NCBI GenBank assembly: GCA_001603685.1
Contig: LUZO01000192.1
Coordinates: 1 to 23,883 of the forward strand
Reading direction: 5' to 3'
Source of the DNA: Bacteroidales bacterium Bact_23
GTDB lineage: Bacteria; Bacteroidota; Bacteroidia; Bacteroidales; Lentimicrobiaceae
Length of the DNA stretch: 23,883 bases
Below the pieces are notes generated by a model. It saw only the letters and a list, made by a program, of their open reading frames with translations, did no database searches and was not told where the DNA came from. Position 1 is the stretch's first letter. Every line of letters starts with the position of its first letter. Below, one piece after another: positions 9,480 through 16,668 of the stretch. The position numbers and the translations under genes were made by a program.

Positions 9480-9513
9480 GATTTTTGATTGTAGATTTTT
9501 GATTTTAGATTTG
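9480..9513. repeat. Imperfect 14-bp (2 x 7) tandem repeat
   Basis: GATTTTTGATTGTA (9480-9493) is followed by GATTTTTGATTTTA (9494-9507) and GATTTG (9508-9513). Each 14-mer is two GATTnTn heptamers. It starts 3 bp before the GT2 start codon on its upstream side. Confidence 0.75.
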
Positions 9514-9537
9514 CCAACTGGCGAATCAGGATTTGAA

Positions 9538-9551
9538 GCGCCTGACGGCGC
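9538..9551. other. Small GC-rich inverted repeat
   Basis: GCGCC (9538-9542) pairs with GGCGC (9547-9551) around TGAC. It lies between the 14-bp repeat and the TTACYTC heptamers. There is no T run, so it is not an obvious terminator. Confidence 0.4.
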
Positions 9552-9570
9552 ATTTGACGAAATTTAATTC

Positions 9571-9681
9571 TTACCTCTTACTTCCTGCTCCGCCGCGGCG
9601 GATTACCTCCTACTTCTTACTTCTTACCTCCTACTTCTTACTTCTTACCTCCACTTAGACATTAGACATTAGAAATTAGAG
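9571..9681. repeat. Heptanucleotide repeat array around a CCGCGG palindrome
   Basis: From 9571 the sequence reads in 7-bp units: TTACCTC, TTACTTC, CTGCTCC. A perfect palindrome TCCGCCGCGGCGGA follows (9589-9602, overlapping the last unit). Then a 21-bp period (TTACCTC, CTACTTC, TTACTTC) runs for 2.4 copies from 9603 to 9651, and ATTAGAC-type heptamers run to about 9681. The array fills most of the gap between the SDR and GT2 genes. A related element lies at 20506-20584 in the complementary orientation (GAAGTA where this one has TACTTC). There is no open reading frame in it. Confidence 0.85.
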
Positions 9682-9696
9682 CTTTTCACTTATTCC

Positions 9697-10431
9697 TTAC
9701 CCTCCCCCCAGCACCAGGCTGGTTGCGCTTACCCACTTCGAAGCATCGGCAAGATAGTAAATAATTGAATTGGCGACATCTTCGGGATCACCGAGCCCGA
9801 GAATCTGCCGTGCTTCAATCATATTTACCGCTTCCTGCGAATAGTTGGCGGCGGTATCGTCAAGCATGGGAGTGCGGACAAAGGCCGGTGCCACACAGTT
9901 TACCCTGATTCCCTTCGGGGCAAGCTCGAGCGCAAGCACGCGGGCATACGCCTCCAGTGCAGCTTTGGCGCTAATATACATGGCGCCGCCAACAAAGGGG
10001 TAGCGCGTAGAGATGGATGATATGTAAACCAGCGAACAGTGATTCTTTTCCAGTTTCTTTTTCGCCAGCAGGCCGGCAGTCAGCAGTACCGCAGCATCGA
10101 AACTCACTTTAAAGGTTTTATCAATGGCTTCGGCGGTGATGAACCTTGCAGGGGTTAGGTCAGAGATGCCGGTGCTGTAAACCAGCCCGTTGAGCTGGGG
10201 CAGCGATGCCACCAGCTGATCAATGTCAGCCTGTACGGTAAGGTCGGCGGTAAACTGCAGGTGCCCTTCGCCCTTCAGCGAAGCAAAAGTCTCCTCCAGC
10301 CTTTTTGCATCGCGGCCGGTAATCACCACCCTGGCGCCATACTCACTGGCTGTAACGGCGGTCTGCCGTCCAAGACCCGATGAAGCCCCGGTAACTAAAA
10401 CGGTCTTCCCGGTAAGGTCAAATGCTTTCAT
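9697..10431 (-). CDS. Short-chain dehydrogenase/reductase, FabG-like 3-oxoacyl reductase
   Basis: A 244-residue classical SDR that would use NAD(P)H to reduce a keto group, most likely a 3-oxoacyl-ACP made by the KAS III encoded just upstream. The cofactor loop is TGASSGLG (14-21), and GRD near 39-41 suggests NADPH. The catalytic set is Ser139, Tyr152 and Lys156 (YISAK), with the usual 13-residue Ser-Tyr spacing. The NNAG motif is altered to VYSTG (84-88), and the protein ends in LVLGGG, without the short tail that normally follows the GG in FabG. It lies 34 bp after the KAS III gene on the same strand, so an operon is likely. Other keto or hydroxy substrates, including sugars, remain possible. 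Confidence 0.88.
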   Translation of the reverse strand: MKAFDLTGKTVLVTGASSGLGRQTAVTASEYGARVVITGRDAKRLEETFASLKGEGHLQFTADLTVQADIDQLVASLPQLNGLVYSTGISDLTPARFITAEAIDKTFKVSFDAAVLLTAGLLAKKKLEKNHCSLVYISSISTRYPFVGGAMYISAKAALEAYARVLALELAPKGIRVNCVAPAFVRTPMLDDTAANYSQEAVNMIEARQILGLGDPEDVANSIIYYLADASKWVSATSLVLGGG

Positions 10432-10465
10432 TATGATTAAAACAAATTATTTATTCAGATTAATA

Positions 10466-11560
10466 TCAGGCGATGGGCTGTTTCTCTTCAGGTTTATTCA
10501 CGGTTTCGAGTTCGGTTACCGGAGGCACCACCATGCCGTCGGTTTCCATCAGCACACTGCCCCATGACAAGCCGATTCCAAAGGCGGAGAGCAGCAGTTT
10601 CTGCGGTTTCTCCTGCAACGCTTCCCGAATCTGGGTAACCATGGTCAGCGGAATGGAGGCGCAACTGGTGTTTCCGTAGTCGCGCAGGGAGTAGGGAACC
10701 CGCTCCGGCTCCACCTTCAGCATCTTCCGGATGGTTTCGTTGATCAGCCGGTTTGCCTGATGAAACAATAAATAGTCGAATTCAGCAAGCTCGCGGTTGA
10801 AGTGCTTCAGCGTTTTTTTGATGTTCGGAACCACTTCGCGCAACGAGAAGTTGAACACCTCAATGCCGTCGAGCGCTATCTGTAGGCGGTTCCGGTAGAT
10901 TCCCTCACCGTATTTTTTTGTAGAAAACGACTTTTTGCTTGCCAGATTTCTTACGCCGCCGTCGTAAATAATGATGGCCTCGTAACCGCTGCCGTCGCTC
11001 TGCAGGTTGAACTGCATGGGTGCGTGGCCGGGCTTCAGCTCCAGTGCGGTGGCGGTACCGGCATCGCCAAACAGCGGGTAGGTGCTTTTATCGCGGTAGC
11101 TGGAGGTAACATTTGAGAGGTCGCCGACCAGCAGCAGCCCCTTTTGCAATCCGGCAGCCTTCATCATGGTGCTGATGACCGACAATCCGTAAACATAGCC
11201 CGAACAGCCCAGGTTGATGTCGAGCGCCATACAGGTTTTTGGCAGTTTCAGCCTGTCCTGCAGGATGGTGGAGGTTGAGGGGATGATGTAGTCGCGGCTT
11301 TGCGACACAAAAATCAGGATGCTGATTTCGTCACGCTCCCACTTCAGCTCATCAAGCAGTTGTTCGGCGGCCTGAAAACAGAGGTCGGAGGTGGTCTGCC
11401 CATCTTCGGCCACATGGCGGGTTTCCACGCCAATGGTTTTGATCACCTGCTCCCGCTCCTTCTCCTTAATCCACTTATAATCGCGGTTCGACAGCGTTTT
11501 CTTTGGTACGCAGGCTGAGAGGCCCGCCATACGGATATCTGAAATTTCAAATATTGCCAT
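10466..11560 (-). CDS. 3-oxoacyl-ACP synthase III (KAS III/FabH-like)
   Basis: A 364-residue thiolase-fold condensing enzyme. The triad is complete: Cys119 in DINLGCSGYVYGL, His267 in FHQAN and Asn297 in YGNTSCASIP. GDAGTATAL (165-173) is the usual FabH segment. The family joins an acyl-CoA or acyl-ACP starter to malonyl-ACP by decarboxylative Claisen condensation. It is longer than FabH (about 320): inserts in the middle and a 20-residue Pro/Glu/Lys-rich tail after SWGSVLMETDG account for this. The tail has no motif I recognise. The gene is first in a minus-strand run with the SDR and shares a 147-bp promoter region with the divergent FAAL gene. The combination points to a dedicated acyl chain rather than bulk fatty-acid synthesis, because no other fab genes are here. 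Confidence 0.93.
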   Translation of the reverse strand: MAIFEISDIRMAGLSACVPKKTLSNRDYKWIKEKEREQVIKTIGVETRHVAEDGQTTSDLCFQAAEQLLDELKWERDEISILIFVSQSRDYIIPSTSTILQDRLKLPKTCMALDINLGCSGYVYGLSVISTMMKAAGLQKGLLLVGDLSNVTSSYRDKSTYPLFGDAGTATALELKPGHAPMQFNLQSDGSGYEAIIIYDGGVRNLASKKSFSTKKYGEGIYRNRLQIALDGIEVFNFSLREVVPNIKKTLKHFNRELAEFDYLLFHQANRLINETIRKMLKVEPERVPYSLRDYGNTSCASIPLTMVTQIREALQEKPQKLLLSAFGIGLSWGSVLMETDGMVVPPVTELETVNKPEEKQPIA

Positions 11561-11623
11561 AAATCAATGGTTCTTTCACCGGCAAAGCCAATCTGAGGCC
11601 TGCCACTTATCTTGTTATCCATA

Positions 11624-11631
11624 CAAAAATA
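11624..11631 (-). promoter_or_regulatory. -7 promoter box for the KAS III-SDR run
   Basis: On the minus strand this reads TATTTTTG, a full match to TAnnTTTG. It would start a leader of about 57 nt before the KAS III ATG at 11560. It lies 30 bp from the divergent FAAL box at 11662, so the two promoters may influence each other. Confidence 0.5.
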
Positions 11632-11661
11632 CTTTAATTTTCCATGAGGAAGGGAATTTTC

Positions 11662-11669
11662 TAATTTTG
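11662..11669 (+). promoter_or_regulatory. -7 promoter box for FAAL 1
   Basis: TAATTTTG followed by CGGC. It is a full match to TAnnTTTG and shares the CGGC extension with other boxes in this window. It lies 39 bp before the ATG at 11708. No clear -33 TTG is seen. Confidence 0.6.
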
Positions 11670-11707
11670 CGGCATAATCGTGTCACTTTTAAAACAAACC
11701 CATCATA

Positions 11708-13747
11708 ATGCCGGCATCAGAAGGTTATTTCGCACTGCCCGGGGGGCTGGAAGTTGCTCCGGAGCGGTTTACCATTTCCGAAGTGTTGCGCCTCAGGGCA
11801 GGGATTCATCCGGAAAAACCGCTGTTTACCTTTCTGCAGGATGGCATTTCGGTGCACGAAACGGTGAGTTTCAGCCGGTTCGACAGGCAGGTTGACGCAC
11901 TCGCGAATTGGCTGGCCGGACAAAAGCTGGCCGGTAAGAGGGTCGTGCTGTTCTATCCGCCGGGGATGGACTTCCTGCGGGCGTTTTTCGGCTGCCTCAG
12001 AGCGGGTGTTGTAGCGGTAACGGCTTATCCGCCGCGCAAAAACCGCTCTCTTAACCGGATAAAAGCGATTATGGAAGATTGTACGCCGTCAGCCATTCTT
12101 TCAACAGGCGCCATTGCCCGCGATTTTGAACGGAATTTCAGCGAGGATGAAGTTCTGGGAAAATTGCCCTGGCTGAAAGCGGACGAAATCCCCGATACCG
12201 AAGCGGTTTCGGATACCTTTTCGCCATTGCAGGATGCCACGGCATTCATACAATACACTTCCGGCTCAACCGGAACACCAAAAGGGGTGATGATCAGCCA
12301 CCGCAACATTATGGTCAACTCCCGGAATCTGCATCTGCATTTCCATACGCATGAGGGCACCCGCTCGGTGCTTTGGCTGCCACAGTTTCACGATATGGGC
12401 CTGGTGCTGGGCGTTATGCAGCCGGTTTTCACCGGATACCACGCCATCTTTATGCCGCCGGTGAGTTTCATCAGCCGTCCGTACAACTGGCTGAAAGCCA
12501 TTACCGACTACCAGGGAACCTTTTCGGGCGGCCCGAATTTCGCCTTCGACCATTGTGTGGACAGAATCAGCCCGGAAGAGCGTGCTACGCTCAGCCTTTC
12601 ATCGCTCGATATGCTGTTCAACGGAGCCGAACCGGTACGATACGAAACCCTGAAGAAGTTTGAAGACACCTTCAGGCAGGCCGGTTTACCCGAAAATGTG
12701 ATGTTCCCCGGCTATGGTATGGCAGAGACCACGCTCTCCATCGCCGTGCTGGCAAAAGGGAATTCGCGGCTTTATCTTTCGGTCAGCGGAAAAGAGCTTG
12801 AAAACCACCGGGTAGTACCGGTTGATGACTCGCACCCCGAAGCGGTAAAGATTGCCAATAACGGAATTCCTCAGGGAGATACCGGGATTCTGATTGCCGA
12901 TCCCGAAACCCTTGCTCCGGTTGCACCCGGCAGGGTGGGCGAAATTCTGGTCAGCGGGCTATCCGTAGCTTCCGGATACTGGAACAACGATGCGCTGAAC
13001 AGGGAAGTGTTTGGAATTATCCTGCCGGAAACGGGCGGCAGAAAATGGCTGCGCACCGGCGATCTCGGGTTTATCCACGATGGCGACCTCTACATCACCG
13101 GCCGCCTGAAGGATGTGATCATCATTCGCGGCAGAAACTTCTATCCGCAGGATATCGAGAAAATTACCGAAGAGAGCCATCCCTCGTTGCGGAAAGGCTT
13201 TGTTGCCGCCTTTCCGGTGGATGCTGAAGGCGAAGAGCACCTGTGCATTGTGGCCGAACTGCAGCGCACTTTCCTGAAGCGGACCGATACCGCCGCCATT
13301 ATTGAAACGATTGCCGAAGCGGTAACCGGTGAGTTCGAGATCAGGCCGTGGCAGATTGTGCTGGTTAAGACGGGCAGGCTCGAAAAGACCTCGAGCGGGA
13401 AAATAATGAGGCGGGCTGCACGGGAGGCGCTGCTGTCAGGAGCCATGGAAATCGTTGACCGGCGGCAATTCTCCACCACCATCGAAGCGGCGGAAGAGCC
13501 TTCATCAGAACCGGAAAGCTTGCTGGACTTTCTGATTGGCTGGGCTTCCGCAAAGCTGAACGGCGGCAAACCCGTTGACAGGGACAAGACACTGGCGGCC
13601 TACGGCCTCGATTCAGTCAAAGCCGTTGAACTTTCAGATGAAACAGCCGGAAGATTTGGTTTCGAGTGGCCGCCCTATCTCTTTTTCGAAGGGCTGACCA
13701 TTGCAGAAATGGCGGCGGAAGGCGAAAAACTTTCCGGAAAGGCGTGA
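11708..13747 (+). CDS. Fatty-acyl-AMP ligase fused to an acyl carrier protein (FAAL-ACP)
   Basis: A 679-residue enzyme that activates a fatty acid with ATP as an acyl-adenylate and, in this family, passes it to a carrier-protein phosphopantetheine rather than to CoA. The P-loop is YTSGSTGTPKG (183-193). WLPQFHDMGL is a FAAL signature, YGMAETTLS is the adenylate-binding motif, RTGDLGF the hinge region, and Lys565 in TSSGK the catalytic lysine. A carrier domain occupies about 605-679, with the phosphopantetheine serine at 636 in GLDSVKAVEL. The fused ACP means the enzyme can load itself. The ATG at 11708 lies 39 bp after a clear -7 box. It is divergent from KAS III, which could extend the loaded chain. 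Whether it belongs to FAAL or to acyl-CoA ligases rests on motifs and the fusion, not on activity. Confidence 0.92.
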   Translation: MPASEGYFALPGGLEVAPERFTISEVLRLRAGIHPEKPLFTFLQDGISVHETVSFSRFDRQVDALANWLAGQKLAGKRVVLFYPPGMDFLRAFFGCLRAGVVAVTAYPPRKNRSLNRIKAIMEDCTPSAILSTGAIARDFERNFSEDEVLGKLPWLKADEIPDTEAVSDTFSPLQDATAFIQYTSGSTGTPKGVMISHRNIMVNSRNLHLHFHTHEGTRSVLWLPQFHDMGLVLGVMQPVFTGYHAIFMPPVSFISRPYNWLKAITDYQGTFSGGPNFAFDHCVDRISPEERATLSLSSLDMLFNGAEPVRYETLKKFEDTFRQAGLPENVMFPGYGMAETTLSIAVLAKGNSRLYLSVSGKELENHRVVPVDDSHPEAVKIANNGIPQGDTGILIADPETLAPVAPGRVGEILVSGLSVASGYWNNDALNREVFGIILPETGGRKWLRTGDLGFIHDGDLYITGRLKDVIIIRGRNFYPQDIEKITEESHPSLRKGFVAAFPVDAEGEEHLCIVAELQRTFLKRTDTAAIIETIAEAVTGEFEIRPWQIVLVKTGRLEKTSSGKIMRRAAREALLSGAMEIVDRRQFSTTIEAAEEPSSEPESLLDFLIGWASAKLNGGKPVDRDKTLAAYGLDSVKAVELSDETAGRFGFEWPPYLFFEGLTIAEMAAEGEKLSGKA

Positions 13748-13763
13748 ACGGAGGGACTTCAGG

Positions 13764-13997
13764 CTACTTTACCCTTGCCTGAATGATGTTAAAAATATCC
13801 GCAACGCTTTTCGAATTGGCGATATCCTCGGCATTGATGGCAACATCATACTCCGTCTTTACCATCGCAATAAGGATCAGGGCGTTGATGGAGTTCCATT
13901 CAAAAACCTCCCTGAAATTGCTTTCGGGCTTAAGGGTTCCGGGGGTAAGATCGTCAAATTCTTCTTCGATGCGGGTAATAAAATCCTGAATATTCAT
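13764..13997 (-). CDS. Stand-alone acyl carrier protein
   Basis: A 77-residue acidic helical protein with the length and pattern of an ACP. The attachment serine is most likely Ser36 in EWNSINALIL, where the usual DSL is replaced by NSI. Acidic residues continue through helix III (INAEDI). This sequence type is found among carriers devoted to secondary metabolism or polysaccharide decoration rather than FabD/FabH-type AcpP; that is family knowledge, not proof. It is a lone gene on the minus strand, its stop 17 bp from the end of FAAL 1, with its own -7 box (14023-14030). It could be the partner of FAAL 2, which has no carrier domain, and the platform for KAS III and the SDR. A phosphopantetheinyl transferase is not encoded in the window. 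Confidence 0.85.
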   Translation of the reverse strand: MNIQDFITRIEEEFDDLTPGTLKPESNFREVFEWNSINALILIAMVKTEYDVAINAEDIANSKSVADIFNIIQARVK

Positions 13998-14022
13998 AAA
14001 AATCTTCGCTTAATTCCTGCTG

Positions 14023-14030
14023 CAAAGTTA
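14023..14030 (-). promoter_or_regulatory. -7 promoter box for the ACP gene
   Basis: On the minus strand this reads TAACTTTG followed by CAGC. It is a full match to TAnnTTTG, 25 bp before the ACP start, leaving a leader of about 20 nt. Confidence 0.55.
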
Positions 14031-14102
14031 TGAAGTTTCGAACATTAAAAAAGTGAGCAGACAAATTCTTGAAAGATTATCTGTCCGTCTTTGAAAAACC
14101 AT

Positions 14103-14110
14103 TAATATTG
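14103..14110 (+). promoter_or_regulatory. -7 promoter box for the B12-radical SAM gene
   Basis: TAATATTG followed by CGGC: one mismatch to TAnnTTTG, with the same CGGC extension as the FAAL 1 box. It is 25 bp before the ATG at 14136. Confidence 0.45.
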
Positions 14111-14135
14111 CGGCCCAAACACTTAAGGATTATTC

Positions 14136-15620
14136 ATGTCAGAAAAGAAAAGGAAACTTCTTCTTGTAAATCCCATAAACCAGCACAGGTTAGGCTTTTC
14201 GAATGATCCCAGCACGAGTTATATGCCCCTGGGGCTTGGCATCATAGCAGCCCTCACACCCGATAACTGGGAAGTGGAACTCATTGACGAGAGCTTTGAG
14301 CTTTGCACCTACAAGCCGGCCGATATGGTTGGTTTTACCGCCTTTACCGCCAATGCGCCGAGGGCATACGAGCTTGCGGCGATGTTCCGCGAAAAGGGAG
14401 TTCATACCGTAATGGGCGGAATACATGCCAGCATGATGACCGATGAGGTTGTTGAACATATTGATACGACCGTTTCCGGCGAAGCTGAACTGGTCTGGCC
14501 ACAGGTAATCCGGGACTTTGAGGAGGGAAAAATCAAATCACTTTACAGAGGCGGGATAACCCCCATTGATAAGATACCGTTTGTCCGGAGGGAGATTTAC
14601 AAAAAATATCCCTATGTTTATGATCTGATTCAGATTTCACGCGGCTGCCCTATGGGCTGCGATTTCTGTTCGGTTACCAAGATGTGCGGAGCCCATTACC
14701 GCGAAAGGCCCATTGAAACTGTTCTGGATGAGCTTCAGCAAACCAACCGCCCGCTGCTTTTCATTGTGGACGACCACCTGGTAAATACCGGAAAAGGAGC
14801 CGAGGAGCGGGCAATCAATCTTTTTAAGGGGATGGTTGACCGCAAAATCAACAAGCTGTGGTTTGGTCAGGCTGCTATGAACTTTGCGGATAACGATGAG
14901 GTGCTGCACTGGGCGGCAAAAAGCGGCTGTACCCTTATTCTGCTGGGGATAGAGGCTGAAACGCCGGCTGCTCTAAAGGATGCCAAAAAACGACTGAACC
15001 TGAGAAAAGGGGTGGATTATTACCAGAAAGCCATCCGGAAAATCCACAAACACGGAATTGCCGTTCTGGGTGCCATGATTTTCGGGATGGAAAGCGACAG
15101 CAGGGAAGACCTGTTCAACCGTATGGAATTCTGCAAACACAGCGGCATCGATGCCATGCAAACTTCAATCATGACACCGCTTCCCGGCACCGATCTCTTC
15201 TTCCGGCTGAGAGATCAGGGAAAAATCGTGAAAGCTGACTATCCAAAGGACTGGAAGCATTATCACTTCAAGGAGGCGGTAATCGGCACCAGCCACATGA
15301 CCCGCGAAGAGCTGCAGCAAACCATGCGTGAGGTGTGGATGCAGCTTTACAAAAAGGAGAACATCAGGAAAATGATGTTCAGAACCCTGTGGCGTACCCG
15401 GAATTTCAACGCTGCTTACTGGGTTTATGGCACCAACCACAATTACGGGCGCATCGTACTTGAGGATCTGCTGGGCGAAAAGCCGGGCGACCTGAACCGG
15501 AACCTGGAATGGATAGGCAAAAAACGCTCATGGTACATACGGCTGACCAATCCGGTGCTTACCGTATTTTACGCCCTAAAGTGGAAATATATGGTGGAAA
15601 GGTTCAGGGGAAGATATTAG
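14136..15620 (+). CDS. Cobalamin-binding-domain radical SAM protein (class B type)
   Basis: A 494-residue enzyme with an N-terminal B12-binding-like Rossmann domain (about 5-140: KLLLVNPINQ, YMPLGLGIIAALTP, VGFTAFTANA, VMGGIHASMM) and a radical SAM core (about 160-370). The iron-sulfur motif is RGCPMGCDFC with Cys171, Cys175 and Cys178. LLGIEAET and GAMIFGMESDSREDLF are later core strands. The family cleaves SAM to a radical and often methylates or rearranges unactivated carbons; members act on hopanoids, bacteriochlorophylls, antibiotics and lipids. The DxHxxG cobalamin motif is not visible, so B12 may bind base-off without it or not at all. It lies among acyl-chain genes, so a fatty-acyl substrate is a fair guess. 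Its stop overlaps that of the convergent sulfotransferase. Confidence 0.9.
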   Translation: MSEKKRKLLLVNPINQHRLGFSNDPSTSYMPLGLGIIAALTPDNWEVELIDESFELCTYKPADMVGFTAFTANAPRAYELAAMFREKGVHTVMGGIHASMMTDEVVEHIDTTVSGEAELVWPQVIRDFEEGKIKSLYRGGITPIDKIPFVRREIYKKYPYVYDLIQISRGCPMGCDFCSVTKMCGAHYRERPIETVLDELQQTNRPLLFIVDDHLVNTGKGAEERAINLFKGMVDRKINKLWFGQAAMNFADNDEVLHWAAKSGCTLILLGIEAETPAALKDAKKRLNLRKGVDYYQKAIRKIHKHGIAVLGAMIFGMESDSREDLFNRMEFCKHSGIDAMQTSIMTPLPGTDLFFRLRDQGKIVKADYPKDWKHYHFKEAVIGTSHMTREELQQTMREVWMQLYKKENIRKMMFRTLWRTRNFNAAYWVYGTNHNYGRIVLEDLLGEKPGDLNRNLEWIGKKRSWYIRLTNPVLTVFYALKWKYMVERFRGRY

Positions 15621-16666
15621 GCCTTCTGCTTTCGCGAGGTAGCTTTCTGATAGATTTTGTAAAACACCTGCAATTTCAGGAATACCCACGAAGCCGCGCC
15701 ATACGGCAGCAGGCTTCCGGCGCGCATGGCGGTATTCATCAGCCGCGCATAAATCAGTACCGGCATAGATCTGAGCCTGAGCATAGGGTAAGCGCCTTTG
15801 TATTCGCGTTCGTATCCGTGCTCGTCGGCGTTGCGTCCGGCAACCATATCCATCACCTTTACCTCTTCCGGAGTCAGTGCTCCTTTCCAGATGGCAATTC
15901 TTCCGGTGTTTACCGGCTTCATCAGGCTCTGGTGGTTTCTGATCTGATACTCGGCGGCCCGTTCTTTGGCGCCTTCCAGTTTTTTGCGGTATTCAAGCTG
16001 CTCGGGGAAAAATTCAATTCCCAGAAAATTGCAAATCTCTTTTGTTTTAACCTCCGGTGAAGCGGCAAGATCCTCATAGCGAAGCCGGTAAACCTGTTTT
16101 GGTGCCTTTCTGATGATTTTATCCATCAGCTTGTTGGCTCGAACCCAGCGATAGGCAATCAGTGCCGGAATGGGCGCTTCGAAGGTTACCTGCTTAAGCG
16201 ACACGAGGTTATCACGATAATCGCGGGTAATGTGAATGAACTTAGCATCCGGAAACATCCTGTACAAACGGTCGGCATAGAAGGAGTAAACAGGATTCTT
16301 ATCGCCGAACCACTTTACCTCTCCCTTATCGAACACCGACTGATATCCCAGATAAATCAGGCGGACCAGCACCTGAAAACTGATTTCGCCCTGATAACTC
16401 ATAATCCGTTGCCGCAGATCTTCCTTATCCACCCTCCAGCGCTCAAAATAGGGCTGTTTCTCCAGATCGGCATATAATTCGTCAACGGCTGCATCATCCC
16501 AATGCCTGTGCTTTTTGTATTTCTTGTACAGGTTCAGAATTACCGGGCTTTCGAACGGCAGCACCACATTCGGATGGGCATCGAAGATTGACCTGAGCAG
16601 CGTGGTTCCGGAGCGCGGGCGGCCGATGATGAAAAAGAAGGGGATTTGTTCCAGGTTAGATGTCAT
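15617..16666 (-). CDS. PAPS-dependent sulfotransferase family protein
   Basis: A 349-residue protein of the Sulfotransfer_3 type, which moves sulfate from PAPS to a hydroxyl or amine. The 5'-phosphosulfate loop is GRPRSGTTLLRS (from residue 15), the 3'-phosphate site is HITRDYRDNLVSLKQ with Arg148 and Ser156, and WFGDKNP (119-125) is the usual second-strand motif. No signal peptide, so it is cytoplasmic; C-terminal residues from about 310 are hydrophobic and basic and may touch the membrane. An alternative GTG start at 16672 would overlap the FAAL 2 stop by four bases (GTGA); the ATG lies 2 bp beyond that stop. Either way it is translationally coupled to FAAL 2. It shares the bases TTAG with the stop codon of the radical SAM gene. 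The acceptor is unknown; a lipid or glycan is likely from context. Confidence 0.9.
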   Translation of the reverse strand: MTSNLEQIPFFFIIGRPRSGTTLLRSIFDAHPNVVLPFESPVILNLYKKYKKHRHWDDAAVDELYADLEKQPYFERWRVDKEDLRQRIMSYQGEISFQVLVRLIYLGYQSVFDKGEVKWFGDKNPVYSFYADRLYRMFPDAKFIHITRDYRDNLVSLKQVTFEAPIPALIAYRWVRANKLMDKIIRKAPKQVYRLRYEDLAASPEVKTKEICNFLGIEFFPEQLEYRKKLEGAKERAAEYQIRNHQSLMKPVNTGRIAIWKGALTPEEVKVMDMVAGRNADEHGYEREYKGAYPMLRLRSMPVLIYARLMNTAMRAGSLLPYGAASWVFLKLQVFYKIYQKATSRKQKA

Positions 16667-16668
16667 AA

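Noticed and set aside
9571..9681. CRISPR array
   Set aside because: The repeats are 7-21 bp in direct tandem with no unique spacers, and no cas gene is present.
9480..9696. Insertion sequence or mobile element remnant
   Set aside because: No transposase fragment, no terminal inverted repeats and no target duplication can be seen; the content is low-complexity repeats.
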